Of a stretch of DNA of 64,000 bases, positions 20,869-31,947 are shown in pieces. Below the pieces are notes generated by a model. It made no database searches. It saw only the letters and a program-made list of their open reading frames with translations, and had not been told where the DNA came from. The position numbers and the translations under genes were made by a program. Location: positions 88,023,277 to 88,087,276 of the forward strand of contig OX421961.1 in assembly GCA_949128115.1 (NCBI GenBank). Direction: 5' to 3'. The DNA is from Anaspis maculata (lineage: Eukaryota > Arthropoda > Insecta > Coleoptera > Scraptiidae). Position 1 is the first letter of the stretch. The number at the start of each line of letters is the position of its first letter.

Positions 20869-22572
20869 TCAATAATCGTGTATTTTCGACATAACAGCCG
20901 CTACATTCTCCCTGAAGGAATCTCTACTTGCTGAGTTTATGTCCAAGGCCTGAGACTTATCCTCACGGATAAGGTTATTGAACAGCTTGCAGGAACGATG
21001 TATGGGGGGAACCAGGTTGGTCCGTTGCCTCGGAGTATGGAAGCACACGGGAAATCTTGCATCCAGTCTTGGAACATGGAAGGCGACCTCCCCCAGCAAA
21101 TCCATGCAGTCCACAAGTCCATTGCAGATGTTGTAGAGGAACATTACTGAGCTCAAGTTACGTCGGACCAAAAGAGAATCGCAGTCGAACATTGAGCACA
21201 GCTGGGCCTGTGGGAATCCCCTCTCTGGATAGTGTCCCGTTCTGTGGAAGTGCAGCAGCTTGAGAAACCTCCGCTGCACGGCCTCAACCTGATGGATGCG
21301 CTTCTCACAATGTGGTGCCCATATGACCGCGCAATACTCCAACTTGGGCCTAATCAGGGTTCGGTACAAGGTCATCATGGCAGCCACCCCAGGAAACTCA
21401 CGGCAAATCCTGTAGACAAACCCGACCGTACGGCTTGCTGAAGAAGTGATGGCATCGATGTGGTCAGCAAACGATAGTCCTTCGTCAAAGTGTACACCGA
21501 GATCTTTGATGCCGGAGTGGCGAGGTAGCACCACATCGGCAACTCTGTAGTCAAATTTTTGCGGTCCTCTGAGTTTGCTAAAACTGACAACGCCACACTT
21601 GTTCGGGTTCATCTGCATACCGTTGGCGACACACCAATCCACGATCGCGTCCAGGTCACTCTGAAGCATCCGGCAATCCCCCTCGGAACTGACTCGTCTG
21701 TAAATCTTCAAGTCGTCGGCAAAAATGAGAATGTTTCCATCGAGGTTTCCATTAATCCTCTCAACGATGTCGTCGATAAAAATAAGGAAGAGCTCCGAGG
21801 CGAGGTTTGCGCCCTGCGGAACCCCACTGGTCGCGATGTAAGGAAGCGAAACCGCACGCCTATACTCGACAAATTGTTTCCTGTCGGTGAGGTAGTCTCT
21901 TATGAGATTCGTTAGGTTGTCATGGAAACCGTAATTCGAGAGCTTGGACACCAACACTTCGTGATTTACCCTGTCGAAAGCTTTCGCAATATCCGCATAC
22001 ACTACATCCACTTGCCCCCCGCCGTCAACTTCTCGGCATAGGTAGTGGCTAAGAGTTGCAAGGTTGGAAGTAGTTGAGCGCTTGTCAAAAAAACCATGCT
22101 GCTTAGTGGAAAGCAGATTACGGACACCGGCGAAGATACGGTCGTAGAGACACATCTCAAAGATTTTGGCGAAACCACATATTAGGGCTATCGGGCGGTA
22201 ATTCGTGATGTCACTCTCAGCTCCAGCCTTGAATACAGGGGTGATCCTTGCATCCTTCCATCTCGATGGAAAGGTCGACGATCGCAAAGACAGGTTAAAA
22301 ATGTGTCGCAATGGTTTGATCCAAACCGCCGCGCAGTCTCTGACAAGAAAACTCGGAATCTGGTCGGGGCCCGCCGTCCGCTTGGGTTTGATTTTTTGGA
22401 GCGCATGTCGAATTTCTTCTTCGGAGATCTCATTGATTGTCAGACAGCTGCTGATGTTGTGTTTTGCGTCTGGAACGGGGACGACGCCTGCTGAAGTGAA
22501 TACACTCCCGAAGAAGCGCGCAAACGCATCGACAATCTGCTGCGGTTCCATCAGATCTTCATATATAATCAC
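20869..22572 (-). CDS. Non-LTR reverse transcriptase, long intact RT frame
   Basis: A continuous frame of about 567 codons encodes fingers, palm and C-terminal region of a LINE-type reverse transcriptase. Visible blocks in order: FARFFGSVF linker (residues about 14-22), ARITPVFKAG and NYRPIAL, GFFDKRST, motif A ADIAKAFDRVNH, motif B' GVPQGANLASELF, motif C IFADDLKIY (codons at 21712-21723), then the RPKLEYCAVIW and QRRFLKLLH blocks typical of the Jockey/CR1 group. Motif B' departs from the usual GSxLGPLLF pattern (AN and AS in place of S and GP). The first codon is GTG, not ATG; the same frame continues upstream through one TGA, so the start is a degraded interior point and the endonuclease is lost. 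The copy lies inside the inner hAT-like element. Enzyme activity is possible but unproven. Confidence 0.85.
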   Translation of the reverse strand: MIIYEDLMEPQQIVDAFARFFGSVFTSAGVVPVPDAKHNISSCLTINEISEEEIRHALQKIKPKRTAGPDQIPSFLVRDCAAVWIKPLRHIFNLSLRSSTFPSRWKDARITPVFKAGAESDITNYRPIALICGFAKIFEMCLYDRIFAGVRNLLSTKQHGFFDKRSTTSNLATLSHYLCREVDGGGQVDVVYADIAKAFDRVNHEVLVSKLSNYGFHDNLTNLIRDYLTDRKQFVEYRRAVSLPYIATSGVPQGANLASELFLIFIDDIVERINGNLDGNILIFADDLKIYRRVSSEGDCRMLQSDLDAIVDWCVANGMQMNPNKCGVVSFSKLRGPQKFDYRVADVVLPRHSGIKDLGVHFDEGLSFADHIDAITSSASRTVGFVYRICREFPGVAAMMTLYRTLIRPKLEYCAVIWAPHCEKRIHQVEAVQRRFLKLLHFHRTGHYPERGFPQAQLCSMFDCDSLLVRRNLSSVMFLYNICNGLVDCMDLLGEVAFHVPRLDARFPVCFHTPRQRTNLVPPIHRSCKLFNNLIREDKSQALDINSASRDSFRENVAAVMSKIHDY

Positions 22573-22700
22573 AAGACTATATCATAATTCGACACGGCAT
22601 CTCTCTGGCAACGCTTTCCCGTTCTCTGATGCAAAATTGATGAACTCATGATGAACTGCCACCACAAATCGAAAATCAAATTGTCTTCTGATATACATAT
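22573..22700 (-). pseudogene. Degraded upstream part of the LINE ORF
   Basis: Upstream of the TGA at about 22579-22587 the minus strand still reads as LINE-like linker (FINFASENGKALPERC) before losing coherence near 22680. This suggests the element once continued 5' and was truncated or mutated here. Confidence 0.4.
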
Positions 22701-23625
22701 GGAATTCACAATATACAGAAAGATGCTTCTATGTGTTGTTTTGTTCTACCTAATTTTCAAAATATTCATGGACTGTAGACTACCTATAAGACACAGCATG
22801 GCAACAACGGTCGATGCATAATGACATGATGGCCTGCCTAGTGCGCAAGCGCAGAACAGTTTTATTGCTTCATTATTCTCCCAATTTGAACTCCCGAATT
22901 CCCAGATTTTTTCCTGAAAAAAGTAGGGACTTTTGAGACGAGATATTTCATATCGTCTGTAGTGATCTCGGTACTTTAATTCCAACAAATAAAAGAAAAA
23001 TAGCATGAGAACCCTTTGCAATCATTTTCATTTCAAGTAAATATAGTTTTGAATAGTATATTGTCATACCGTTTACCCTTATTCATGTTATTTTATGTTG
23101 TCAATGAACTCTGTAAAAAATTTCCAATCTAATCACACATTCAGTAGAAAATAAAAACCATCAGCGGAGAGGAATATATCAGTTTTTTTTTTATTTTTCC
23201 TTTTCAAGAGTCTAATCAAGACTCTTGATCTTGACAGCCCTACTCTTGTCTTGTCTAGAAATTTCAAGACAAGAGTTTCTAGAGGTCTTGTCTAAGTCTT
23301 GACGCCTTTTCAAGACAAGAGTCTAGAAAGTCTAACTCTAGACGGCAACACTGAAACAAATCCAGAAAAGACTAGTTTTTCTATCGAGAACTTTCAAGTG
23401 CAAAATTTTGTGAAAAAAGTTTATTTAATAAGTAATTGTGCTAGAAAAATCAAAAAGTGAAATCGCAAAATGCTTGAAATATGCCGATTATTATCAGCAT
23501 TATTATTATTATGTTAAAAAAAAATCGCCCCAGTCGCGTTCTTTTTGTTTCGCATACCTTAATAAGAGGGCCCCATTGCTTGTGCCCGGGGTCCCATTTG
23601 TTCAAAAGACGGCACTGCACTGCGG

Positions 23626-24208
23626 TTCAAGGAGTTACAAGACGCTGTAGAACATCCACCGTCGGAATATTCAGTTTCATAGAGCAGGTTGTTTTTCAAC
23701 AACAACAAAAAACGGGAAATTGGACGAAAAATGGTTGGAAAATTGTTGGTTAGATAGTTATTGTTTTAAAAAAAAATTGGTGAAAATCGGCTCACGAGTT
23801 CAATACCATATTGAATGTGAATTTAGTCTTCGAACCAAAATTCAGGAGGACTGATTTTGGAATAATAAGCCAACTTATCATCAACTTTTAGGTACCTACA
23901 TGTTTTAAATAGTTTTTGAAGAGCCTTGAAATGAGCTCTCGATAGTCAATTGGCGAGTAACATTACCGATGGTGGCGCTGCTGATGCGCTTCGCATGTAA
24001 ACAAACATGTCGGATAGTGCACGGATTGTTGTCCGCTCGTTCAAAAATCTTACCAGTAGTAAGCGGTTTTTAATGTCCTCCACGCGTGAAACACGCGGTT
24101 AATTAGTATTGCGGTGGAACTCTAAAATGGCAGAAGCGAAATTGAGTGTTATGGAGGATGGAGGTTTTCAATCAGTTGATGGCATACATAGACATATTTG
24201 GATTGTGT
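23626..24208. other. No recognised element
   Basis: This spacer lies between the nested hAT-like elements and the THAP frame. Short plus-strand frames with fair start contexts occur at 24009 (MSDSARIVVRSF, 31 codons) and 24127 (MAEAKLSVMEDG, 34 codons) but have no recognised domain. Confidence 0.35.
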
Positions 24209-24618
24209 TTACAAACAAGCGCATTGTATGAATCTCCTCACGAGGTAATTGGCGGGAATGTAATCAAAAGAAATAGTAGTAGCAGTTCCTGTAAAATTTG
24301 AACGTTCAAATGCACTTGCAAAGCAGGCCACTCCGCGGGACATGCAAACATATCGCAGCTGTGCTTCTTCGATGCAGCCTATAAAGTTCCCATTTTGAGC
24401 GACACTTCCCAGACTTTTCTCGTAGTCATATTTTCCACAGTGCCGAGTTTGTTTGTCATCTTGACATTCTTGACTACCCAACCTGCGTCTTTCGCTTTCG
24501 ACGGGAAACGGTGAAAATGTGACTCTTCCTTTTTCCGGTTTCCACAGCGCGACTCGCACTCGGAAACACAACAAATTCTCCGCCACTTTTTGTCACTACC
24601 TATCTTGCCACCTTCCAT
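24209..24618 (-). pseudogene. THAP-domain reading frame, probably broken or a first exon
   Basis: The minus-strand ATG at 24618 (context CAGAATGG) opens a 79-codon frame with KKWRRICCVSECESRCG and SHFHRFPSKAKDAGWVVKNV: the first two zinc ligands, the FHRFP block and the Trp of a THAP domain. The frame then stops. The other overlapping frame down to 24209 contains VC and FERSNFTG, which resembles the end of a THAP domain (vCs.HFe..nF), so a frameshift of the domain is likely near 24400-24450. A TTAAATAAG-like TATA sequence lies about 45-50 bp upstream on this strand. THAP fingers bind DNA in animal transcription factors and P-type transposases. Either a pseudogene or a live gene with an unusual exon boundary would fit. 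Confidence 0.5.
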
Positions 24619-24869
24619 TCTGATGCCACTTTGACTTGCCAGTCGTCGTACACGTGCCTCTCTTATTTAAAATGCAATGCTTTTGCAACCGACGACACCT
24701 ACTATATTCAAGATAATGAAACGTGCGTGGCTCACGTACTTTGTTGGAAAAAATTAACGCCGCGTCAAGTCAGATGGAATCGATTAAAGTCACCAAACAC
24801 CGCAACGCTCATAAGAGCCCATACAAATCTGCGGTTGATCCGTGCACAAACGTCGTTTACACGTTGACC

Positions 24870-26646
24870 GTCAGATGGCGTATTCGATCTTGAAACTCGC
24901 CAATAATGATAAAAATGAAAAAATTCAATGTCGTTTCCTCAAGATATTCTGACAATTCTTTCGACAATGACATTTTCGTTTGATAGATCACGGTGAAAAG
25001 CTTCTCTATGCCGCTCTATGAAAATACGCAACGTAGCCGCAACGCAATAAAAAGGCGCAACGTTCCTGATTGGCTTGGAATGAAATAAATGAGCGCTATT
25101 CAATTTGGATTGCTCGCCAAATTACCAGTTGGCTTTCGATTTTCTTCACTAACCTAGATCAATAATGAAAGATTATTATACCTAGGTAGATAAAAACTAC
25201 TTGGGTCAAATATCGGTTCAAATAGTAGTGGAAAAATCTAAAAAATATGAATGCTAACGTTGTGTTTCATCAAGTTTGCTGAAAACCAAAATAAACGATA
25301 GGTATACACATTCGAGAAAAGCCACCTATGTGTCGGCTGTACCTAAAATTCAAGACGCAAGCTCATTTCTCCGTGAAATTATTATAGCGTGCCTACAAAC
25401 GATAAATTGGAAACCCTGCACAAAAGGCGCTAGTTAGTGGAAGCCATTCTATAGCGTATTATGAAAGAAAATTAAACAGAGCAAAATAAATTGGCGACAT
25501 CAGCAATGGACACGAAAAGAAAGAAGATTCCTTTTAATTAAATGCTAAAATAACCGACTGAAAATTGAAAGGACCCCGAGTAAATTGAGCCCGAAGTGTG
25601 ACAATAGACCGTCGCGGAATCACCTTGCGCCATTGTTTTCCTTCCTTCCGATAAATGAGTCAGCCAGCCAGTAGCCCAGTTTTCTTAGAACCGCAGGCGT
25701 GTTTGCAGTTTTCTGTCTCAAAAGAACTGAAATATAATCCGTTTTTGGCCTTATTTTTTTATTCCCAGAGCGCAGTAGGTACCTAATTTCCGCGAGTGGG
25801 GCCATCTTCGCGTTGAACCAATTTCTGTTCAGACTACTGCATGTGAAGGCAATGGAAAAACCTCTTTTAAATTGTAAAATTCCGTTTTCTTATCGCTAGA
25901 CGTCTCTCTCGATACATTAAAAAGCAAGCGAAACGTGGGCCTAATCAACAAACCTATCGTACTATAAAATATAGATGTCAGAAACGGTTTCCCTCGTCTT
26001 ATAAAACTAGCGAGCCGCGTACAGCACTCTCAAGCACGTTTCGTCGGGTCTATCCAGAGGAGGATGCATTATTACTGCGGATATTTCGACCCTCGCGCTC
26101 CAGAGAACCGACAAATATTTATATAGTTAGGGGTCTGAACTGGAATGTACACACAAAATACATAAACGAAAATGTCTTGGAAACCCATCAATGTCATTGC
26201 CAATAATTTGCATGAATTCTGTTTCAGGGTAGCGATGCGAAATCTTATTGACACAGGCGCAATCTATTGTAGACGTTTGTGAGCTCTAGCCCATTTTGTG
26301 AATCAGCTGTGGAATGTGGATCTTAAATTTATGTGAAATTGTCCTGAAAAAACCTTGTAGCTGAAACTGCCAGGTAATCCTAGGCAGTAAGACTTTCCCT
26401 GCCTAGGACGGTGAAGTCTTCACAGGACTCAACTGGGCTCTAATCTTGGAAATGCTAAGTTCACGTGAACATGACATTGACCCAGTTCTTTCCCATTGAC
26501 TTTTCGAATTACGGGTACAGTTTTGACTCTAGGCACCAGTTGCGGATAAAACGTCATATGTGATCACGCCAGCGACAGGGAAGTATCTTAAGGACGGAGT
26601 TGAAAACGCCTACCCTACTCGTCCAGTGAAGATTCACTTTCCTGTC
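24870..26646. other. No recognised gene
   Basis: Only short frames. A TATAAAAC word near 26000 with AGCACTCTCAAG about 30 bases downstream looks promoter-like, but the following ATG opens only an 18-codon frame. Confidence 0.35.
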
Positions 26647-26649
26647 TAA

Positions 26650-29600
26650 AGGTGCGTACAGACCTGAGCACTTTTTCGCGGACGAACAGTGCTCGCGGAC
26701 ACGTGCGTGCGTGTGGACGGGACACACGCACGCATGATGTTCGCGGACGCACAGTTTCAACGCACAGAGCCCGTTCCGAGGCACGGATTCGTGTTCGCGA
26801 AGCACAATGCCGTCCGCACATGAAAAACGCTCAAAATTCATGATGGACTAGGAAACCCAAAACATACTCATTCGATAGGTATTCAAAATGGGCTTGTACC
26901 ATCTTCTTATCTTTCACTCACCTTACGGATTTCCGTTGGAATTACCGTTTTTAGGTTCTTCTAGAAAATATCACGAAATCCCGTGAATTTGAACTAAACT
27001 CGTCGAATCTCAAGAACGAAAAGCAATATCAGAAAAATTTCTTCGCTGGCGCTTAGAGCCAAGTTCTGCGGTGCTCACGTTGAGAATATTTTCAGGTTCA
27101 CATTAATAGGTGGCCCCACAAAAATTGGAAATCAAAGAATTGCACAGCAAAAAAATGAAAAAGACGCGAAATCTTCGACCAGCGATGAACTATGTTAAAT
27201 TTTCAAAATAGAAGGGTATATATGCGACGTTATATTTGAAGAAGACATTGAAAAAGTTTTATCCCCGAAGAAAATGCCAATTTGGTGTGTCCTCTGGAAG
27301 GTACTGATTTTCAAAGGTAGATCTCGGATGCGTAATATTAGGTTTTGAAATATTCCTTGTTTCTTGGATCAATATTCAAAGTAGTTTACACCTAAAGATG
27401 CCAACACGTTTTCTGAAGAATAGAATAAATGGTGGAATAAGTGAGCAGTGGTTCTCTGATCCAAAGATGGCTGGTGGCGTATGTCTTCATGTTAGATAAT
27501 TCTTCAATAAAGAAATAATCCTTTCGCCAAAGTTAGAATGATGAGCATTTTTTTTCCAATGCCCAAAGTGTTATTGCCTACAGAGTTGAAACGTCCATTG
27601 TCCCTCAGGCTCTTTTGTATTTTCTTGTGTCATTACTAGTGTTATCAATATTTTGTGCTTTTGCGTTCCATTTTGCTTTCCCAAATTTCTTTCAAATACA
27701 TATTCATGCAGTGGAGACATAATTATTGGAACTTGACTGCTGAATCATTATCATAAGTATCAAGGCTGACTCTTTGTCAAATGGACTTGGCAGAGTCCTG
27801 AAAAATTTCAACACTAAAATTGAACCAAAAGGTCATCGATGGTATTTCATTGTACAAGCTATAAGCGCCACAAATTTCCGGTCAAGCACAAATTTTGGTC
27901 ATTACTCGTTACTGAAACGATTTTGATCTTCTTGATTTGCCTCTGTGCAGTGTTAGACAATGTGGTGTATTTGAATTTTAGAACAAATGAGGTTACGTGA
28001 AATTGTTTCGAAATAGGACAATGCAACTTTTAATCAAAAACACCATGCGATACAGGCCCTACTAAGGATGGTTTGCAAATATTAGGCCTCATACATCACA
28101 TAGCTTCGATAGATTACATAATTATATAGAAAAAAGCTTCTTGAGTACAACAATGTAAGTAAAAAGTCTTCATTCAGTGCCGCAAATGAGTACCACTGAC
28201 GCTGTAATCAAATTGTTCACGAAGAAATGGGCGGCTCTGCACCAGATCAAGCAAATAATGTTATTGGATGTTATTGTGTCGGTCCTTCTCTCAGGTATTA
28301 TGTTGTGAAGGAAGGTGAAGGATTAAGGCTCTTTCGCAAGGAACACTGAACATGAGTCCCATGAAAATACGCAAGAGGCAAAAAAAATTATATTACCATA
28401 ATTTTTGAGTCTGTGAGAGAATCTTTCATATATAAACATTGAAGGGAACTGGGGCATAAGTTAATCTCACATCATACAACTTAAACGACCTAGAAAACTT
28501 ATTTCAGTTGAGGAATCATGAGTTGTCTTGGATTTTAATTTTTAGGCATTTGAAAGTCGCGATTTCGAGGCATTTTCCAAAGTTTCAAACCCAAATATCT
28601 CGGAAATGATATTTGACGCATCTGATCAACATTTTACAGAAGTCACTTTTTCTTCTAAACTGAACAAGGAATTCAAAAAAAAAGTATAATTTCTCAAAAA
28701 TATCCAGTGGCGTAGAAAATGGGGTGGGAGAAGTTGAACAATTCCTCCGTATCTACGTCACTGGACAATTTTGACAAAAGTTATCTACATCAAGTGATGA
28801 ATATCTATTCCGTGAGCATTTATACCAAATTTGGTTGAAATCGCTCTATTGACTTGAGAGTTATTGTAAAAAAAATATTTTAAAAACAGAACTTTGAAGG
28901 GCTCTATCTTCCTCAGGGTGCGTTTTGGAGCAAAATTAAATTATGCATGTCGACCTAGTTTTCGACGGACCATCGAATGGTGAATTATTGCTATTATAAC
29001 CTGGACCGCCCTGTATAGCGTCTTGTAATCGAGAATATTCCAGCTTTACTCAGAAAAGCCGCCAAGGTTCTCGTCGCCACCAATGTCGTTGCTGTGTTCT
29101 CCAGCATTAAGCGGCAATCCATTCGCAATAGCCCTGGAAAAGTCGATCGGCTTCGCGAATATTCTGGCAAGTTGCACGGCTGCTCCGCCATTTATAATTT
29201 TGTAGGTACGTGTCTTATTCGCGCGTCGTGGTCTCCAACAAGTTTCGTATCAATATTAACATTGTTGTCATGTCCGCTTGTCTTCGGATGATCTTCAACT
29301 ACCTACTTTTAAATGACATTTCCTATTTCCATAACCATAATATCGATTCATGGCCGTTTGGGAAGAGGTGATCAAAAACCTTATCTTTTTTTTCTACAGA
29401 CCCGTTGGTTGGCGTCTTTGGGTTGTCGAAATAATTGCCAATGACTTATTATTATTGGCCTATTAGGAGATCACAAAATATTGTTTCTCAAGGTACTTAT
29501 TCTTCAGATGGTCTAGGAAGATACAAAATACCGTTTCTGACGAGGTTTCTGATGTTCTTCTTCAGATGGTCTTTCAATCATTTGAAATTTTCGGGAACAT

Positions 29601-30541
29601 AGTTTTCTGAGCCATTGGGTGTTCTTGACAAGTTTAACCACTCGCTGATAACTAACTTGCAAGTCCATTTCATGGCTCCGCAACCGCAATGCGTTCCACC
29701 GCCATCATTATGATTTACCGGAGATGTTCAAAATTAGATTTTCAGGGCCGTTGGTGTCTTCCGATGTCCAGTCATTTCACCTCCAATAGCCTTCTTTAGA
29801 TGGTCATTCTCTCCATTGACAACTTCTCCATCCTCTCCAGGATCGCTAGTTTTTTGGACGGCACTCGTGTAATATTTTCAAGTAAGATACATACGCGTCG
29901 AACACCCAATTTTAAGTTCTGCATGTCCCATTTCTTCGGTCTTCCGCAGATGGCTTTTTTTATGGTTACTTCTTCTTCTTCACAGCCATTGGCTTTTTCG
30001 AAAGGTTCAATTATTGGTGAAACCACTCTGGTTTTTCTGCTTTCCTTTGTTACCTACATACACTGACTCGTTGAAAATCTGGATGACGCCAAGTATCAAG
30101 TATCAATCCACATAACCTTAGCTCTGCCTTCTCTTATTTTGTAAGCTTCATTTTTTTCTCTTCAGTAAGGTTTAGAACTTTTTAAGAAAATTATCATGCG
30201 ACAATATATCGGGAAAAGCCTCGCACTGAACCTACTGGGCATCTTCATTGAGACAACGGAATCAATATTAAGACCCATCAATAACACCAGACCTCTCACA
30301 GTTGAGTTGAATCGAAATAATTACTGAAATTCGGCATCAATTTTTGCACGCACATAACAGCGTTCGCACGCACACAAAATGTGTGTTTGTTGTTTCCACT
30401 CCACGGAATGTCCGCCGCGAACAGTGTTCGTGCGCGTTGAAACTCCGTATTCACACGTCCAGACCTGAGCATTTGTGCGCGCACGAACACTGTTCGCACG
30501 GACGTTCGTCCGCGAAAAAGTGCTCAGGTCTGTACGCACCT
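26650..30541. mobile_element. 3.9-kb TIR element with 38-bp perfect TIRs and TAA duplication
   Basis: The left end AGGTGCGTACAGACCTGAGC and the following 18 bases (to GGACGAAC) are exactly the reverse complement of the right end at 30504-30541. TAA stands outside both ends (26647-26649, 30542-30544), the target length of PIF/Harbinger elements. Next to each TIR is a CpG-rich zone of short CGAACAC / GTGCGTGCG words (26688-26820 and 30345-30500). The interior has no recognisable transposase or DNA-binding frame. An alternative is two independent copies of a family, but neither has its own second end. The short element at 35967 has the same first eleven bases apart from one. Confidence 0.6.
26850..30300. 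other. Interior of the 3.9-kb TIR element; no coding sequence recognised
   Basis: The interior is AT-rich. CCGCCCTGTATAG near 29007 is an isolated CAGGG-type end. Between 29400 and 30000, GCCGTTGGTGTCTT-like and CAGATGGTC-like words recur four times at uneven spacing, suggesting a degenerate tandem repeat. No frame here resembles a transposase. Confidence 0.4.
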
Positions 30542-30620
30542 TAAAGGGTAATGACGTAAACTAGTATTACTATTATAATCTGAACGTAGATAGATTTTTA
30601 TTATTTGTTAATTATGATCA

Positions 30621-31947
30621 TAAACTGCGCACAAAATGAAGTGACAATTTTATTTTGGGAGGTTTTTTAAAATGTCCATAACTTTTGAAAAAATGATCAG
30701 AATCTAAAGTAGCTGGCACTGTTGTGAGGATACATTCTTCTATTTTGTGAACCATACATACTCAACTCATTCAAAGTGAAGGTATATCTCATACAGGGTG
30801 ATACAAAAAGGCGTGCAACTTTCTGCTCTTTTCATCTTGACACCGGAAATTTTGACGTCATCCTGTATATGCGAATATGACTGCGTCTTATAGCCTGTAG
30901 TATCTGTAACTCATAACTGTTTAGTTTTCCACTCTACCTTGTGTACTTGGGGAGATTTTTTTTTTTCTTGTATAAAAGTACCAATTTTTTGATAGAAGAG
31001 CAATAATTGTACGAAACAGTTTGGTAATCAAACGATAATCATCTTAAGATAGGATGATTTGTTTCCTCTTCAGGAACCATAAATTTAAATTCCAATAAAA
31101 GCAAAGAAATGATACACACAGAGTGATGGAAAAAGACTGCGGTTTTTTTATGGCGCAGGCAGGATTAGTTCTATCACTCGGTACAGGTACTCGAATTGAC
31201 TGTATCTTGTAGCTTGTCGTATTTGTAACTAAAAGGTTTTCTTTCTACTCTGCATTACGTAAATATCTTCATTGGTCTATTGTCCCGAGTCGCATACTGC
31301 ATGCATATGCTCACATGTCAACCCAATAAACCTGCGGTCACAGAATTATTCCAGGGCACTTGGAACGTTTTTGGGTCCGTAGTCAACTTTTGTGCAGTAA
31401 TTTTTTTTATGGTACAGACCGAAATCTTAATTTTTTTGTGTTCCTTAATCTTCTTGAGCCTTGATCCGATCGCCAACAATTGCCAAAAATCTATTGCCTA
31501 GATACAGAGATACGGCTTTTTATTGTTAGCTCTTTGTTGGTTGACAGTTTCAAGCGACGAAATTGTTGCCGTTGAACAGATTGCAAATTGGCATCTTTTA
31601 CAAGAAAAATCATATTTCCGTCAATACACAACGTAGAGTGAAAAACTAAACGGGTCCGAGTAAGAGATACTACAGGCTACCAGATGCGATCACATTCGTA
31701 TATACAGGATGACGTGAAAATTTCCTGTGCTAGGATAAAAAGAGCAGTACTTTGCACGCCCTTTTGTATCACCCTGTATGCATTTCTCCGCTTTGGATGA
31801 CTTGGATATGTACGATTCACGAAAATAGAATGATGTATCTTCAAAATAGTGCAAACTGTTTCGAATTACGATCATTTTTAAAAAAGTTATGGACATTTGA
31901 AAAAACCTCCCAAAATAAAATTGTCACTTCATTTTGTGCGCAGTTTA
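30621..31947. repeat. 1.33-kb palindrome with a nested CAGGGTG layer
   Basis: The outer arms start TAAACTGCGCACAAAATGAA and end in the mirror image at 31947, staying nearly identical for about 75 bp. An inner layer begins CAGGGTGATACAAAAAGGCG at 30794 and ends CCTG at 31775, each flanked outside by TA. A further CATCCTGTATA end lies near 30861-30870 and is mirrored by TATACAGGATG near 31701-31711. The structure is non-coding. It may be one fold-back element carrying internal CAGGGTG modules, or one inserted in another. Confidence 0.75.

Larger units (their letters stand above)
19523..23353. mobile_element. Inner hAT-like element with perfect 8-bp duplication
   Basis: AAACAAAT lies at 19515-19522 and again at 23354-23361. 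The element ends are TAGTGTTGCCGTCTAGA and TCTAGACGGCAACACTG, hAT-type CAGTGTTGCC termini. Both subterminal zones are full of AAGAC/GTCTT and TCTAGA words (19536-19670 and 23205-23345), reminiscent of the clustered transposase-binding motifs of hAT elements. No hAT transposase frame was recognised; most of the interior is a minus-strand LINE reverse transcriptase (20.7-22.7 kb). It is therefore non-autonomous or decayed. Confidence 0.75.
19351..23617. mobile_element. Outer hAT-like element, interrupted by a second hAT-like element
   Basis: The ends are TAGTGCCGTCT (19351) and AGACGGCACTG (23617), followed inward by matching GGACCCCGG / CCGGGGTCC and GGGCCCC words. The flanking octamers are CACTACGG (19343-19350) and CACTGCGG (23618-23625), an 8-bp duplication with one change. 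Removing the inner element (19523-23353 plus one TSD copy) leaves about 430 bp, a MITE-sized hAT-like copy. Its right arm carries an (AAT)n stretch near 23481-23512 that recurs near 59.98 kb. Confidence 0.65.

Noticed and set aside
26000..26110. TATA-box promoter with downstream ATG
   Set aside because: The frame is only 18 codons and no splice donor follows.
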